From positions 3,822,501 to 3,886,500 of the forward strand of contig OX637289.1 in the NCBI GenBank assembly GCA_951799445.1: a stretch of 64,000 bases of DNA, in the 5' to 3' direction. Positions 24,551-36,893 of the stretch are shown here, one piece after another (position 1 is the stretch's first letter; every line of letters begins with the position of its first letter). This stretch comes from Pseudisothecium myosuroides. Taxonomy: Eukaryota; Streptophyta; Bryopsida; Hypnales; Lembophyllaceae. Under the pieces are notes generated by a model, which ran no database searches, had not been told where the DNA came from, and saw only the letters and a program-made list of their open reading frames with translations. The position numbers and the translations under genes are program-made.

Positions 24551-27500
24551 CTGTAGCTAGGAGCGGCGGTTCTAGGTTAATGACAGGGAGCTAAAAAACC
24601 TGATTACGTTTTACACAGGAGGAGCGGCCGAAGCCCATGTGTGGACGAGGGTTTCGAGGGTTTTGTTTTGAATTTAGTAGGCGTTCACAGTCGTTGGGGT
24701 TTTTGCGGGAATTGATTGCTACAACGCAATAGCATTGTAGGCCGTTCACACTAATGTTGTCATCGGTAGTGGTGGAGTCGCCGTCGTTAGCGGATGCGAG
24801 CCGTGTTCTTCGTGTTCTTTGTTTGCACATCGCTTGTTGAGTGTTGGTCTTTTGTGTGGCGGGGATCGCATGGTACCCTGTTTTCTGGCTGATTTGGAAG
24901 TTTGCAGTGGTGGGTGCTACTGTTGGAGGCACTGGAACGACGCATTGGCGGAGGAGATTGAGCGGCCGGGACAACGGAAGTGGGAGACGATTCTGACGCG
25001 GCAAGTGTGTGAGTGTTGCGGCCTTTCCGGGCGTGGTCGCTGCGTGAACAACATCAACTGCGGGTACTTCATGCAATCCACAACCCCAAGGTAAGAGCGC
25101 TGTGCCTTTTTGGCGTACTTGTCAGAGCCTGTCACTTTAAGAATCACAAACCGTGACTTCCCATTTGGTCCCGTCAAGGACAGCACCCTGTGAATCCTGT
25201 CACCGTGTTTGCGGGCGAAATGCTGTCTTTCTAAAATTTGGAGTGCAAAGTTCTAAGGGGCATTTGTTTATCCGCTACAATGATACAATTCTGAAACGAG
25301 CTGCTCTGATTTTGCAGTGAAGTAGAGTGACGGTGCTGTTAGGTTTTATTTTGGTAGTTTGCAGTTTGCATCTGTAGCAGCGCTAGTTGCAGTGATATTC
25401 TGAAGTATATCCTCGGCAGTAGATGAATCAAGTCTGTCTTTGCCAGATTGAAGTTGTTGATCATCACGAGCTCCATCATGATCGTGATGCCGCATTGATG
25501 AGATGGAAACCTTGGCGTGTTTGGTGTAATCGTTTTTGGCCTGAAGATTTTCAACGAGTATGTCCCTCTTTCTTAGGCATGTTTCTTCAGATATTCTTTC
25601 GATCAATTTTCAGAGGCCACCAGAGTTTGGTTTGAAGCAGCTGCGGAATGAGGACTATCGGCTGAGGAGGCATCTTCTCGATTTTGGAGAATTTCTGAGT
25701 GGAAGAAGTGGTCCTATTCATGACATAAGAACTTCAGTTCCCTAGGGTCAGGTTGTGATATAATTCTTCGAGGTAGAAATGGAAGCACTATTTATGGCTT
25801 TTATTCATTGAAATTCTCATTAATATTGCCTAATGAAGAGGAACCATAACCATGCGATTGTTTGGACACGGCCTTGGTCTGTAGTGGACCGAACTTCTAA
25901 TTTGTCGTGCCTTTCATCAACTTTGCTGGGTTCAATCTCTAGCTCTGGACGCAACAATATCCATGCACATGAAGTAACTGAATCCATGCACCAGCAATGT
26001 CGTCTATCAAACGAGTTCTTAGCTTGTGCATTCACCAGTTAAATCTGCGTATTGTTTGAGCAGATAAAATAGGATACTTGATGTAAAGCATTTTTTTTTA
26101 ATACAATCCTAACCTCTGTTTGAATTTCATTCCTGGTCTACAGGGTTTCATGATACAGGGTTCCGTGATCTACAGGGTTTCAGTTACTAGAAAACAGGGT
26201 TCCGTTATTTGAGGGTGTCGAAGTGAGCCTGCTGTGGCAGCAGAAGTGTGTGCACCTGTGGTTATTGGTGAGCAACTTCGTTCTTGCAAAAATTGAATGG
26301 TTTCTGTGGTTCTAAAGTGGTGAAATGTTTGGATGAGTAGATTAAGGAGAACATGAAACTGATGTTCTTGAAGATGACCACATAGGGCTGTATTCGTGCT
26401 AGACCATCGAGCTCACAGCGTGAACGTGAACCATAGCTGGAGCAGGACAGTCCTCCATAAGCGTCCGAACTCTTTGTACTGTTTAACTCGAAGTGTGGTC
26501 AACTTTTTTCTAAGAGAAAGTAGAGATCGGTGACTAATGTGTATTTATAAAATAATAGTAGCATTTAGATGCATTTGCATACTAGTTAGAAGGAAGCATC
26601 CGCAGCTTATGAGCTTCATCAATCTGATTGTCCATTCCTACAAGCTGGTTGTACGTAGAAGTTTGCTCGATATTTGAGTGTCTGAAATGTCAAAGATGAA
26701 AGAGTGAAAATCGGTTGTGACGTGGTTTTGTTATATCTTGCAGGCTGTGTGGGCAGTAGTGAACGTCGCTGGTGATTCTCCAGAGCGCAGGGATCTCGTC
26801 CTCAGCACTAGTGCCTTCATGCTGTCAATGTGAAGAAACGCAATTGTGACCCTTTCAAAATTCTATCTTGGCAAGCCTCAATCGTCCTTCCAGCAGGTAT
26901 GTACCGCCTCTCCTTCCTCTTGTTTCTGTAATTCATGATATTTGCTTACTGATAACACAAAGCTTCACTAATAACACAAAGCTCACTGATAACAGAAAGC
27001 CTTCACTCTCAGATGAACTCGTTGGAAGCCTGGGTGGCCATCTGCTGCAAAATGAAGGTGGCTTTCATATGCTTTGTTGCCGGCCATTGTAATTTTGATT
27101 TTTTTCAGGAGGGATTCATCTGGGTTCTTCATTATTCAGGGTTAGCACTCAGACGTCTGTGTTGAGATTGATTGTCGTGATTTCTAGCTACAATTCCTTA
27201 ATACATAATTCCAGGAGGCATAAACCATGCACAAGGTTTCTAAGAGAATGTAGAGGGCTATACTGTAACCCTATGCTAGATTTTCAAGAGGATACAGAGG
27301 TCTAACATTTCATGGTTGTTGCAATGTCTGTGGAGCAGGTGCTAAAAATTGTGTAGCAAGCACAGGCTGTTATTCGTATTGAACTTGTAAAGGTTGTCCT
27401 GCTACCATACCTGATGAGTGCCTATATCATAGAGGGATTGGGTTCACGTTGCAGGGTTTCATGGCACTTTCATGTCTAGTTACTCTAACACTTGTTTTTA

Positions 27501-27888
27501 TGTGTTTTTGCTACAGGTCATTCAGAAGCATTGATGTCTGTGCAATTCATTCCAGATACTTGTATGGTAGCCAGTGGATGAAGCGACACCACTGTGCAAT
27601 TTTCAATTTTCATACAAAAACGCCACTCTTCTCTTGCACCAGTAAGGTTTGGACTCTACACAATTATAGAATGGAAGTGAGATGTTTTGTCTCTTTCTCA
27701 AAACGTAAGTGAGATGTTTAGTCAATTGTAGAATGGAAGTGAGATTTTATGCTTGTTTGTGTTGTTCACCTCAAGATTGAGTTCATTTGCTTTTGGATGG
27801 TAGCCTTCCCCTGCTGTAGCGTACTCTCACTGTTAGCGTCTGTTGTAGTTTTTGGCAGAGACCGTCCCTGCATTTCGTCGCTGCAAAG
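24551..27888. other. region upstream of the Harbinger transposase; no recognised gene
   Basis: Moderate GC content with several possible splice sites but no identifiable protein. Short direct repeats occur at about 26142-26205 (CAGGGTTTCATGAT-like, four times) and 26948-27000 (three CTGATAACACAAAGC-like units). Two overlapping frames at 24591-25094 are open but unrecognised. Confidence 0.3.
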
Positions 27889-28398
27889 ATGGACGACTTC
27901 AACAATCTCAATACAGCGTTGGCTTTAACTTTCTTGGTGCTCCTCCTGTTGCTGAATGCCGAGCATGTGCTGCAGCTGCCAGTGTTATCACAGGTAGACG
28001 AAGATGAGGAGGATCAGCTGCTGTCATTCTCCCAGAGCGAAGACCGCCCCATTTAAGACGCGGCATCATTCATGAGAATTGCTATGCAGAATTTTCGGTT
28101 GTTATCAACAGTCACTGTCTTTGACGATGAAATCAATTATTGGGTGAAGCCCAGATCTACCACTTGGTTCTCCCATTTTCTGTTGCAGCAGTATGACAAT
28201 AGCCGTTGGGTTAGCATTTTTCGTATGACCAAGCCTGCTGTTTTTGCTTTGGCTGCAGTGATCCGGCCACACATAGAAAGGAAAAACACTACATACAGGT
28301 TAGCAATTCCCGTTTTTATTCGTGTCGCTTGCACTTTATTTAAACTCACTCATGGTGCAAACTTCACAATATGCAGTGAGATGTTTGCAATAGGGAGG

Positions 28399-28403
28399 AG
28401 TAC
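28399..28403. repeat. left target-site duplication AGTAC
   Basis: AGTAC at 28399-28403 is repeated at 31892-31896, directly bordering the element. The disrupted reading frame is restored exactly when one copy is kept. Confidence 0.9.
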
Positions 28404-31400
28404 TGTCGCAGTGCAAATTTTTGGTTTTTTGTAAGTTATCTAAATCTTTGAACGGAAACCGTGATCTGGGATCCGGATTCAAGCAAGAGGTAACAGGAAA
28501 CCGGAAGTTAGTTACGGAACGGAATAGGTGATAATCCGGATTCGATCTGAATCTAAACCGGATCTGAGTTGGAGCGGATCTGAGTTGGAACGGATTGGGT
28601 CAGGAACGGATTTGGTCATGATGACAGATCAGACTATATATAGGCTGACCAATCCAGTGACCACTCTTTTTCAATCTTCGTTTGCGGAAATCTCGCTCCA
28701 GCTTGTATTTAGCTTCTCTTCCCAGCGCTCTGCTTTCTTGTTTTGTGTTTGTGTTTATGGGTGCGTGTTAGTGTGTTAGGGCGCGCAGCGCTTTAGTTTG
28801 TGTTGCAGGTTTAGAGGTATTCCGGTTGAGATCGGAAGAGCGAAGGTGAGAAACGGGACGTGCGGCTAGGAGAGGGAAAGGTAGCCTCAGTGAGAATCCG
28901 GTTTAGCACAGCTCGTGTCCATGCCTCAGCTCCGCAAGAGTAGAGCAGGGCCGTCCAGTTCCTCCGCAGTAGAAGTGAAACTCCGGAAGGTGTGTCCGAT
29001 TATTCCAGTAGAAGAGAAGGAAAAGGACAACCTGATAGAGGATCTCGCCAAGATGGGTTGCGGAAGGCTGATCGATAAACCCTGGGGGTTTAGGGAGGAG
29101 CGGATGATTTGAGAGTTGTTGGGCAAACTCTCAAATCAGTTCGACAAGACCATCCGCGGAATTCCGAGCAGTTAGACGGAAGAGATGTGGAAGGCCGTGT
29201 ACGGATTCCGGTCCGGAGGTCGAGGGATGGCATCCTCGAAGGAGGGTTACACTCAGGGGAAGTTCCGGAGCGACGTAGACTCGAAGGACGGGCACGCGGT
29301 CGCGGATTGTCTGGACGACCGGCATCGGAACCTTCTCCAGTTCCTGGTTCCGATCATCCACCCGGATAAGCCGACGAGGGTGACCATCGCCATCGGGAAC
29401 CTCATTTTCGGAGCCCTGAGCGGGGAACGGAAAGTAGACTGGGCCAGGATCCTTTTTGATCTGGTCAACCGTCTAATTCCGAAGATCGGAGGAAGTAGAC
29501 CAACTCCATTGAGTCCCTACCTCGTCCATCTGTACAAGCACAATCAACTCCTCACGGATACGGAGGAGAAGGAGTGGAAGATGCAGGAGTCGCTTCTGAA
29601 GTATGGGGAATCGGAAGAAGAAGAAGAAGAACAGGAAGAAGTATCCGGTTCCGAGGAGGAAGAAGAAGAAGAGGAGGAGCAACACCGGCCGCAGCACAAG
29701 CGGCAGAAGACGACGCCTCCTCACCGGAGAGGAACCCCAACCCCTCCGGCTGAGACCTCCAACCCAGGGAAGAAACCGGTTTCTGAAGAACCGGGTCCTT
29801 CCGGATCGGATCCGACGGATCCGTTCAACCAGCTGGTCAACATCCTGAGTGATGTGCAAGCAGACTGGACGATAAAGAAGCTGATTCTGAACCAGATCAG
29901 CGAGCTGGTGGGAGCACCAGCAGATAGCAACCTGGCGGGAGTGGTTGCAGATTTCATCTCCAGCCCGGATGAGATCCGGAAGCAAGAAGCGGAGATACGA
30001 CGACTCCAAGAGGAGAACGAGTCGTTGAAGACAGAAATGTTGCTCCTCAAGGAGGACATGGCTACCACCCGGGAGATGGCAGAGGCTACCCGGAAAGTAG
30101 CGGAGGACGTGAAGGCCACATTCGGAGCAACCAGAGAGGCCGTCACCAAGTCAAAGCTGTTTGACGAGGGAGTCCTCAAGGAGAATAAAATATCCGGGAC
30201 CAGGTTGGTCCGGATTTTGACGGACTACTCCGAGAAGGTGGAATTAGTCATGATGGAAGCGCGAGAGGCTGCAAACCGAATGGAGGAGAGCAGCAGGAAG
30301 CTGAACGGAGTGACGCTGTCACGGTCGTTCCATCTGTCCGACCTTTCAATGCCCGGGTCTTTTCCGAACGTGGGTATTCCGACGGAAGGAAAGGATCGGA
30401 CTCCCCAGTCAAAGAAGAGTGGGAGGAAGCTCGCGCACACCATCAACTTGGATTTGTCACCGGATCTTCCAGAACGTGAAACCGGGGAGCGGAATCGGAA
30501 CTTGACGGACGTCTTTGAGCAGCTGGGAACAGACCCGCCCAGAAGTCCCACACTGAACCTGGGGAAAGATCAAAGTATGGATCTAACCCCAGATCAGGGT
30601 GAGGATCAAGATCAGAGCGTGCACCAAGGCGAAGACGAAGTCATGGACGAAGGAACGGATCAAGGAGTAGATCCGGTTGTGGTAGGATAGTTAGGATTTT
30701 AGTTGTAAATATTTGTTAGTTAGGACCGGACCGGATTTGATCCGGATGTGTCTGGTCTGGATCGGATGTTTTCCGGTCTGGCCGGCTCGGCGGGGACCGA
30801 AAGTTCCGCGCGGACTTTCCGGGCCGCTTTGTGTTGACTTTTGAAGTCTTAAAATGTATATAGTCAGTCTCTGCGAAGGAGACTGCGAGTCTTTTCCCTT
30901 GAGTTTTTGTGCGTTTTCTATTGATTTCTTGTTGTACGTCTCTCCCGCGCGTGGCAGAGCTGTTTTGGTGAGGAATTAGGAAAATGTATGCAGATTCTAG
31001 AGAGATTTCTCCCCTTAGTGTGTTTTTTTTGCTCTTATGTGCATGTGAGTGGGTATTCTAAGTGTTGGGAGCGGATTTCAGTTCCTCAGCGCCTCTATAG
31101 TTCACGATTCCGGGCGAGAAAACCGTTGTTAGGCTAGGCGGATAGGGAAGGAGTCCTTAGTCGCGCTAGAACTCCTGGATAGGAAATCCGGTTGAGTGCC
31201 CGATCTCCCGTGAGGTCTCGCTGCCCTAGTTGGTAAACGGAAGGACTTTAGTTGATGTTGGAACGGACGAGTTTGCTTGTAACCACCTAACTTCGCACGG
31301 AGGGAACTTGGCATCAAGGTCGTTGTAGTATGAGAAGATCGTACGGGGGGTCTTTGTGTGACCTGCTAACCGGATTGCTGTCCGGGTGGCTGTGAGAGAT

Positions 31401-31891
31401 CAAACCGGATCCGCGCTAGTGTAGGAAGTAGTGGATTAGAGAAGTGGGTCTTCAGCCACTATAAGTCACGAAAGGAGTGGCGGGCCTGCCACTCTCAAAA
31501 GCAAGCGGCGAACCCTCTGATGGTGAAACAAAGGCAAAACTAAACCGGAGTGGAGTGAGAGTACGTGTGAGAGGACCGGATCGGATCGGTCCAGAGGAGT
31601 TCCAGGATCAGAAGTTGTAAGATCCTGGGTTGTGGTAGATTTACAGGACCGAGTAGCTTGACAGGCCGGAAGAAATAGAGAGAGGTCTGGTCGTTGTTTT
31701 CGGTGTGTTGTTGTTTCCGGTTTTAGATCTAGGACCGGAAAGTAGAAATTGGATACTGGCTGAGCTTAAGTTGGGAATAGAGCTAGACACTTCACAGAAT
31801 CTCGTGGGTTCGATCTTTAGAGTCATTTTGTTATGCTTTAGAGTGGTTTTTGGGAGTATAACAGGGAATTCACTTACTCTGTGCCGCGACA
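28404..31891 (+). mobile_element. 3,488-bp gag-carrying insertion element, retrotransposon-like, no LTR seen
   Basis: Both ends are fixed by the AGTAC duplication and by the split transposase frame. The element begins TGTCGC and ends GCGACA, giving TG...CA ends and a 6-bp inverted terminus. Together with a 5-bp duplication this is the hallmark of integrase-mediated (LTR retrotransposon) insertion. I could not, however, find a repeated LTR: the first 780 bp and last 1,200 bp differ, although both are rich in CCGGAT motifs and both have a TATATA box (28635-28642 and 30857-30862). It encodes only a gag-like protein, so it would depend on enzymes in trans. Confidence 0.8.
28921..30690 (+). pseudogene. 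gag-like protein of the 28404-31891 element, two in-frame stops
   Basis: From ATG 28921 to TAG 30688-30690 one frame is kept, interrupted by TGA (29110-29112) and TAG (29158 region, in the codon following Pro-Ser-Ser). The uninterrupted part from ATG 29185 is 501 codons. The N-terminal half is a helical, retrotransposon-gag-like region (GRGMASSKEG, PDKPTRVTIAIGNLIFGAL, SPYLVHLYKH). Next come a Glu-rich tract (about residues 139-171 of the 501), a basic/Pro-rich stretch resembling a nuclear signal (KRQKTTPPHRR) and a predicted coiled coil (about 255-380). There is no CCHC knuckle, protease, reverse transcriptase or integrase. Translation may begin at 29185, so a 501-aa product is possible. The gag assignment rests on overall resemblance to plant transposon proteins, not on a diagnostic motif. 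Confidence 0.6.
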
Positions 31892-31896
31892 AGTAC
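31892..31896. repeat. right target-site duplication AGTAC
   Basis: Second copy of the duplication at 28399-28403. Confidence 0.9.
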
Positions 31897-33495
31897 AGTC
31901 TGCAAAATACTACGAGAAGTGGTGAATGCCATTAACGTATGCTTGCGGTCAGAGATTTTATGGCCGACTGGGGAACGACTTCGTGAAACTCAAGCAAAGT
32001 TCTCAAACCTTTGCTCCTTGCCTGCTATTATTGGGGCTATTGATGGTACACAAATTTCAATTGCCAAGCCTCGTGTCGGTGCAGCAGACTATTTTTATTT
32101 CAAGAGCGGTGGTTATAGCATGAACTGCCAAGCTGTAGTTGATAGTGAGAAGCGTTTTTTAGATTTGTATGTCGGGATGCCGGGTTCCACTAATGATAGC
32201 CGGATGCTTCGAAGGTCTTCCTTGTATGAGTTTGCCACTCATGGCCATCTTTTTGACGCCACTCAAGCTGTGGACGGATTCACTCCTTACATACTTGGCG
32301 ATTTAGGTTATCCATTGTTACTTGGCTTATGGTACCACACAAAGAGGATGGCCATTTGTCTGTGTCTGAGACTCTGCTGAATAAGAAGCTTCGGAAGGGA
32401 CGCTGTGTAGTGGAAAACGCCTTCGGGATTCTGAAGCAGTCCTTTCGCGAGCTGCTGCTGAAGTCTGAATTGCAGCTGACGTTTCTACCTGACGTGATCG
32501 TTTGTTGTGCGATCCTACATAGCATATTACTACGTCAGTCCCACGACCAAGTAGAGGAGTTTTTACAAGTGCTGTACAGAGAGGGCTTGCAGTCGGACGC
32601 CGATGCAGAAGGAGCCCCACGTCGGGAGGGCCGAGTGCGCTTTATGGAAGAATTGCCTCCGCGGCAGGACCAGCCCGCTGTCCATGCTGTGCAGAAAAGG
32701 TCAAATCTGGATTTGTATGTGACCACAAGACGTCGTGGCGGACCATAAGCCAAAAGGTGAGTTTCCTTCACTTCCTTCTCTTTGTGCTGAAATCTTGTTT
32801 GTGGCCTGCCGAAGGGACATGTGCTGCGATTGGGCCCTCTCCAAACGACATTGTGGCTTTTTATTGCTTCCAATGCATTTTTACTCTTTTCCAAACAACA
32901 TTTTCAGAAACTATCATTCCTAACCACATTGAACAGACGTGTACCAAGCTGGGGTTATTTCTTTAATGAAAACATTTCACTGTACATAGGAGGTGCTACT
33001 GTTCACAGAGGACTGCACAGTAGGAATGGCTGAACCTCTGGTCACCACGGAAACCAAAAATTTTCAAAAATTTGTTGCCCAAGTATAGGGGACGCTAGCC
33101 AATGTACAAAGTTAGTAGTGCAGAAAGTTTACCTGCCTCACACTGAAAGGATGCCGCACTCAACTGAACTACATACTCACATTTTCTACACTGGCATCTT
33201 CCAGGGACAGAAACCTGTACAGCAGCAGTTCGCAGGGACACAGCTGAAGGTGGGGAGTGCGGTGTCCTTGGGCGCGTGATGGATTTGCACTTCAAGGATT
33301 GCTGTCCGTCATCCACCAACTAGTTCTCTAGTCTTGTATAGTCTTGTTCTTTTCTCCTTCTGTTGGTACAGGAGGATTGTTTTGAAGGGGACTGGTTTCT
33401 TTGTTAGTGGCTGATGGGGTAGCCGCTGTGCCAGAACAGCCTCCATGGATATCTGCAGCAACACTTCTTCTAGGGAAGGCGTCAGGGTCTGAACT

Positions 33496-34191
33496 CTATG
33501 CAATGTCAAAGCCATGTCGGCTACCACTTGTAAATCCTTTGCCTAACACATTGGTCAGCTGCGCCAAGCAGTTGACCATTTTGCTTTGTTTCATTATTGC
33601 CAATTGTGCATTGTCATTAGTAGTTGTTGCCGTTTCATACAAACGTCTGTCCTTGTCCCGCTGATATGCCATGTGTTCTGTGAAGAGTCGCATCTGCACT
33701 TCCATCTTGGACCGCTCCACGTCAAGGGTGGCGTCTGCTATGCCTTGCATTTGTGATGCCATGACTACGCCTGTAGCCTTGGTTGCCTCTGCAATGACTG
33801 TGTGACCGGAAACGTTTTTCCTCCTCACAGTTGTGTTCCCAGGGCACTTGTGAACAGCTGCTGATGTGTTGTTGGAGGAACTGATAACTTCGGGTACAAC
33901 GCCCGGTGGTACGCCAGTGAAGGGCATTCCGGCACTGCCACGCGCTCCTACAACAGGTGCCGCTGCTGCTGCTGGCAAGGGGACGTCCTAAGAAGCTGAT
34001 CGGGTAGCAAAGCTGGCAGCGCTGGTGTCAAAGGTGACACTCTTTGCGACTTCAACTGCATCCTCTGGATCAGGTTCGTTGTTCTCGTCATCTAAAAACT
34101 CCTGCTCCTCAAAATTTGCATTTGGCAGGAACTTCCACCATAAATAAGTCAGTTGAGAGAAGTTTGGTGGAAGTTCCTGCCAAATCAGCAA
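33496..34191 (-). pseudogene. second ORF of the Harbinger locus (C-terminal part of a Myb/SANT-type accessory protein), degenerate
   Basis: Two open segments, 34191-33988 and 33978-33496, share one frame and are separated by one TAG. The first is acidic (DDENNEPDPEDAVE). The second has a low-complexity Ala/Pro/Thr stretch, a basic VRRKN motif, then a helical segment (KMEVQMRLFTEHMAYQRDKDRR) and ends Gly-Phe-Asp-Ile-Ala. PIF/Harbinger elements usually encode such a DNA-binding accessory protein beside the nuclease, and this one converges on the transposase. I see no intact SANT domain, so the assignment rests mainly on position and composition. Confidence 0.45.
34121..34183. repeat. 19-bp inverted repeat at the edge of the Harbinger locus
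   Basis: TTGGCAGGAACTTCCACCA at 34121-34139 is exactly complementary to 34165-34183, with a 25-bp spacer. It overlaps the first part of the degenerate accessory ORF and may mark a small inversion at the end of the element. Confidence 0.8.
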
Positions 34192-36621
34192 GGAGTTGTC
34201 TTAAAATCACGGGAAGCACAAAATATAATGTTTTTCCAGGTTTAGGTCTTAGTTTAGTATCTTATAGTTCAAATTAGCGTTTACAAGAGATGTGAGGATG
34301 TGAGAATTAGCCAGTTCTAGTGTCCTGTCCATGTAAAACTCAACATGTGAGCACATGTGACAGCTTGGCTGAATCATAAGAGTCTATGTTAGGTTTAGAA
34401 GTGTCTAGATCCAATTCATATGGAATTTGGGCTAGTTATGTGGAAACCTGCAAATGTAGAAGAATACGAACCAGAATGCAAAGTAGAAGAAGGGCGAGAT
34501 GATTGGAGCGTACAGAAAGGTGCTTTTAGGATAAAAACATGCCAAGAGGTCAACAACGGAACTAATCATCCACGACAAACCTCGGTACCAGACTAATTTC
34601 CTCCTAGGACGGAAATTATTAAGGAACTGCTAAATTTAGCATCTTTATTGGAGGTTTGGTTTTGCCTTTGGCTTTTAGACACTTTTTAGAAGATTTTCCA
34701 AAAGTTTCGGGATTTTACAAAACTCCACGATGACTCCATGGGAAGTCAACCGTCTTTGAAAGTGATGGTAATTTCATAGAAATTACCCAAAGTGCGGTAA
34801 AATCTCATTAAAAATTAGAATAGAGTTTTATATATAAAATAAGCGACCAGTCAAGTTTGAAGACTTTCCAATAGTTAGAAGTACCAGAATCAACGACGAC
34901 ATCGAATTTAACAAGAATTTACAACATGGCAGTGGATTGACCGGCGAAGTAGGAGCTAATGGTGTCCGAATGTCGCGAACAAGGAATGTTTTCTTACTCT
35001 CACAAACCTTCTAGGCAACTGGAAACACAAACTCTGGCCAGTCAGTTTCCTCGGGAAACACAAATTCCATAAATTGGGATTTTGACTTTTCTTTAAAGTT
35101 ATCGTGAGTAGTTTTTATACATATTTACAGCCTGAAAGTGGGGGTGGGGGTTTCCTAGACTAATTGGGGTCTTCTGAACGCGATGGCGCAATCGAATTTC
35201 AATTTGGAATTGTTCTCAAGTAGATAGGAAGAGTTCAGCCATAGCATTGACTTTTTTAGAGTAATTAGCGGTAATTCAAAGTTATTTCACAAAATATCTT
35301 GGTGAAAGTCGAAGATTGGATTTAATTAAGATTTCAAATCTTTCCTTTAAAAGCCAATTTAGATTAAATTAAAAATATTTGGAAATATCCTAGGGTTAAT
35401 TGCGAAATATCTCAAGGTCAAAATAGTTAATTTCCTAAATATCTTTGGGAAAAATCTTAGATTTTATTTGGACAAGATTTCTTTTCTAATTAAGGCTTGT
35501 TCTAGAAAATTCTAAGGATTAAACAAAGATTATTTTGGAAATATCTTAGGGTAGTTTAGAATTTAGTTTAGGTTAGTTTTTGAGTAAGAAGACCAAATAT
35601 CTCATAGTAAACTAAGTAGTGGGGCCTTCTAGCAAGTATATAAGGCCTCCCCGCAAAGTTTGTCGTACCCCATTTGTTTCATTGTCTGCCTACCGACACT
35701 CTGTCGGAGTACAAACACTCTTTCTTTGTTCCATTTGCTTACCGGCTTTGTCGGGAGCAATTAAGCTAGGCCAAATTTTGGTCATCTTTGCTCATTTTCT
35801 CTTTCTTTGTTTCTTTTAATGGAGGATTTGGTTAAAGGACTCGGGGTTCCCTTTCAACCTTCAAAACCACACTAAAACCATACTTTTGGGAGGATTCATC
35901 CCCCAACACTTGCATACCTTGTTTGCATACTAATTTTGTGTTTTTTGTAACAGCCATTGAGCTAGAATTCTTAAAGGGGTGAAGCTAGTCTTTACCAAAA
36001 GATTCTAACACTCAAACTATTGACCAAACTTCGTTGTATAACAAAGTTTGGTTTGACTTAATCCTTAATGTTCGGTTTAAGCACTTTCATGTGTACCTCC
36101 ATTAAGAATTGAACCATTCCTGTAGCCACTTGGAACCATAGTTCACAAGTTTAGCCTGGGGTTGCCCCCGCACGGCGAAGCTTTGGACCTTAAGACCTAT
36201 TAACTTGACGGGAAAAACCTTGGGAAATACCCTTGGTGGTTGGGCTACTTAAGCCACAACTCCACATCAAGTGGTTCCTTTCTTCCCGCCAAGATTTGCT
36301 CATTTTGCTTTTGCCACCATCACCAAGTTTGAACCTTCGTTGTTAGTTATTTTTGCCATAGTTAGTCTTGATTAGTCTAGTTTAGTTTTGTTTAGTTTAT
36401 CCTAGAACCCTCAAAAATCCTTTAGTTAGTTTTGTTTTCCTTAGTTTATCCTAAAAAACTCAAAAATCATTTAGATTAATCGCTTCGCTAGATTTAGTTA
36501 TCCCCCAAATCCCCCAAATCTAATTTAGAATTTCTGACTTAGTCATCTAATGTAATTTTCCTTCGTTTATGTTGCCAGTTTAGGATTATTTAGGACCAGT
36601 TAGAACCCGTTCAAATTCAGA

Positions 36622-36717
36622 GAGAACCAGAACCAGCATACGAGAACCAGAACCAGCATGTGAGAACCAGACCAGCATACGAAAACCAGACCAGCATACG
36701 GAACCAGACCAGCATCA
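36622..36717. repeat. minisatellite, 18-20-bp unit AGAACCAGACCAGCATACG
   Basis: Five tandem units with one to three differences. Some units have CCAGAACCAGC and others CCAGACCAGC. Confidence 0.85.
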
Positions 36718-36769
36718 AGATCAGGACGGGCTCTGAGGAGTCGGGAAGGAGCCACGTGTCGTCGCAAGG

Positions 36770-36893
36770 GTAGCTGGGCGGGTTGGAAGGTAGCTGGGCG
36801 GGCTTTGGGAGGTCGTTGGAAGGGTCGGGGAGGTCGCTGGACGGGTTGGGGAGGTCGCTGGACGGGTTGGAAGGTCGCTGGACAAGTTCAGGG
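36770..36893. repeat. GC-rich minisatellite, GGAGGTCGCTGGACGGGTTG-type unit
   Basis: About six degenerate units of 18-24 bp, rich in GGGAGGTCG and CTGGACGGGTT. It lies 50 bp after the previous array. Confidence 0.8.

Larger units (their letters stand above)
27889..32748 (+). pseudogene. PIF/Harbinger transposase (HARBI1-like nuclease), disrupted
   Basis: Two segments, 27889-28403 and 31897-32748, read as one protein of about 455 codons once the 3,488-bp insertion and one AGTAC copy are set aside. The junction falls mid-codon and reads Gly-Arg-Ser-Thr-Val-Cys-Lys-Ile-Leu-Arg-Glu-Val. This is a DDE nuclease of the Harbinger/HARBI1 family; the triad would be Asp221 (GAIDGT), Asp307 (GDLGYP) and Glu345 (CVVENAFG). 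Three lesions are visible: an in-frame TAA at 28054-28056, the insertion, and a one-base deletion near 32320-32321 where the family has PLLPWLM. After the deletion the remaining 139 codons continue in another frame. It is clearly non-functional as it stands. Confidence 0.88.

Noticed and set aside
24591..25094. Overlapping open frames on both strands
   Set aside because: No family motif, low-complexity composition, and both strands equally open. Not enough to call a gene.
28404..31891. 9-bp target duplication (Mutator-like) instead of 5 bp
   Set aside because: AGTACTGTC and AGTACAGTC match at 8 of 9, but the termini would then not be complementary, while the 5-bp reading gives TGTCGC/GCGACA ends.
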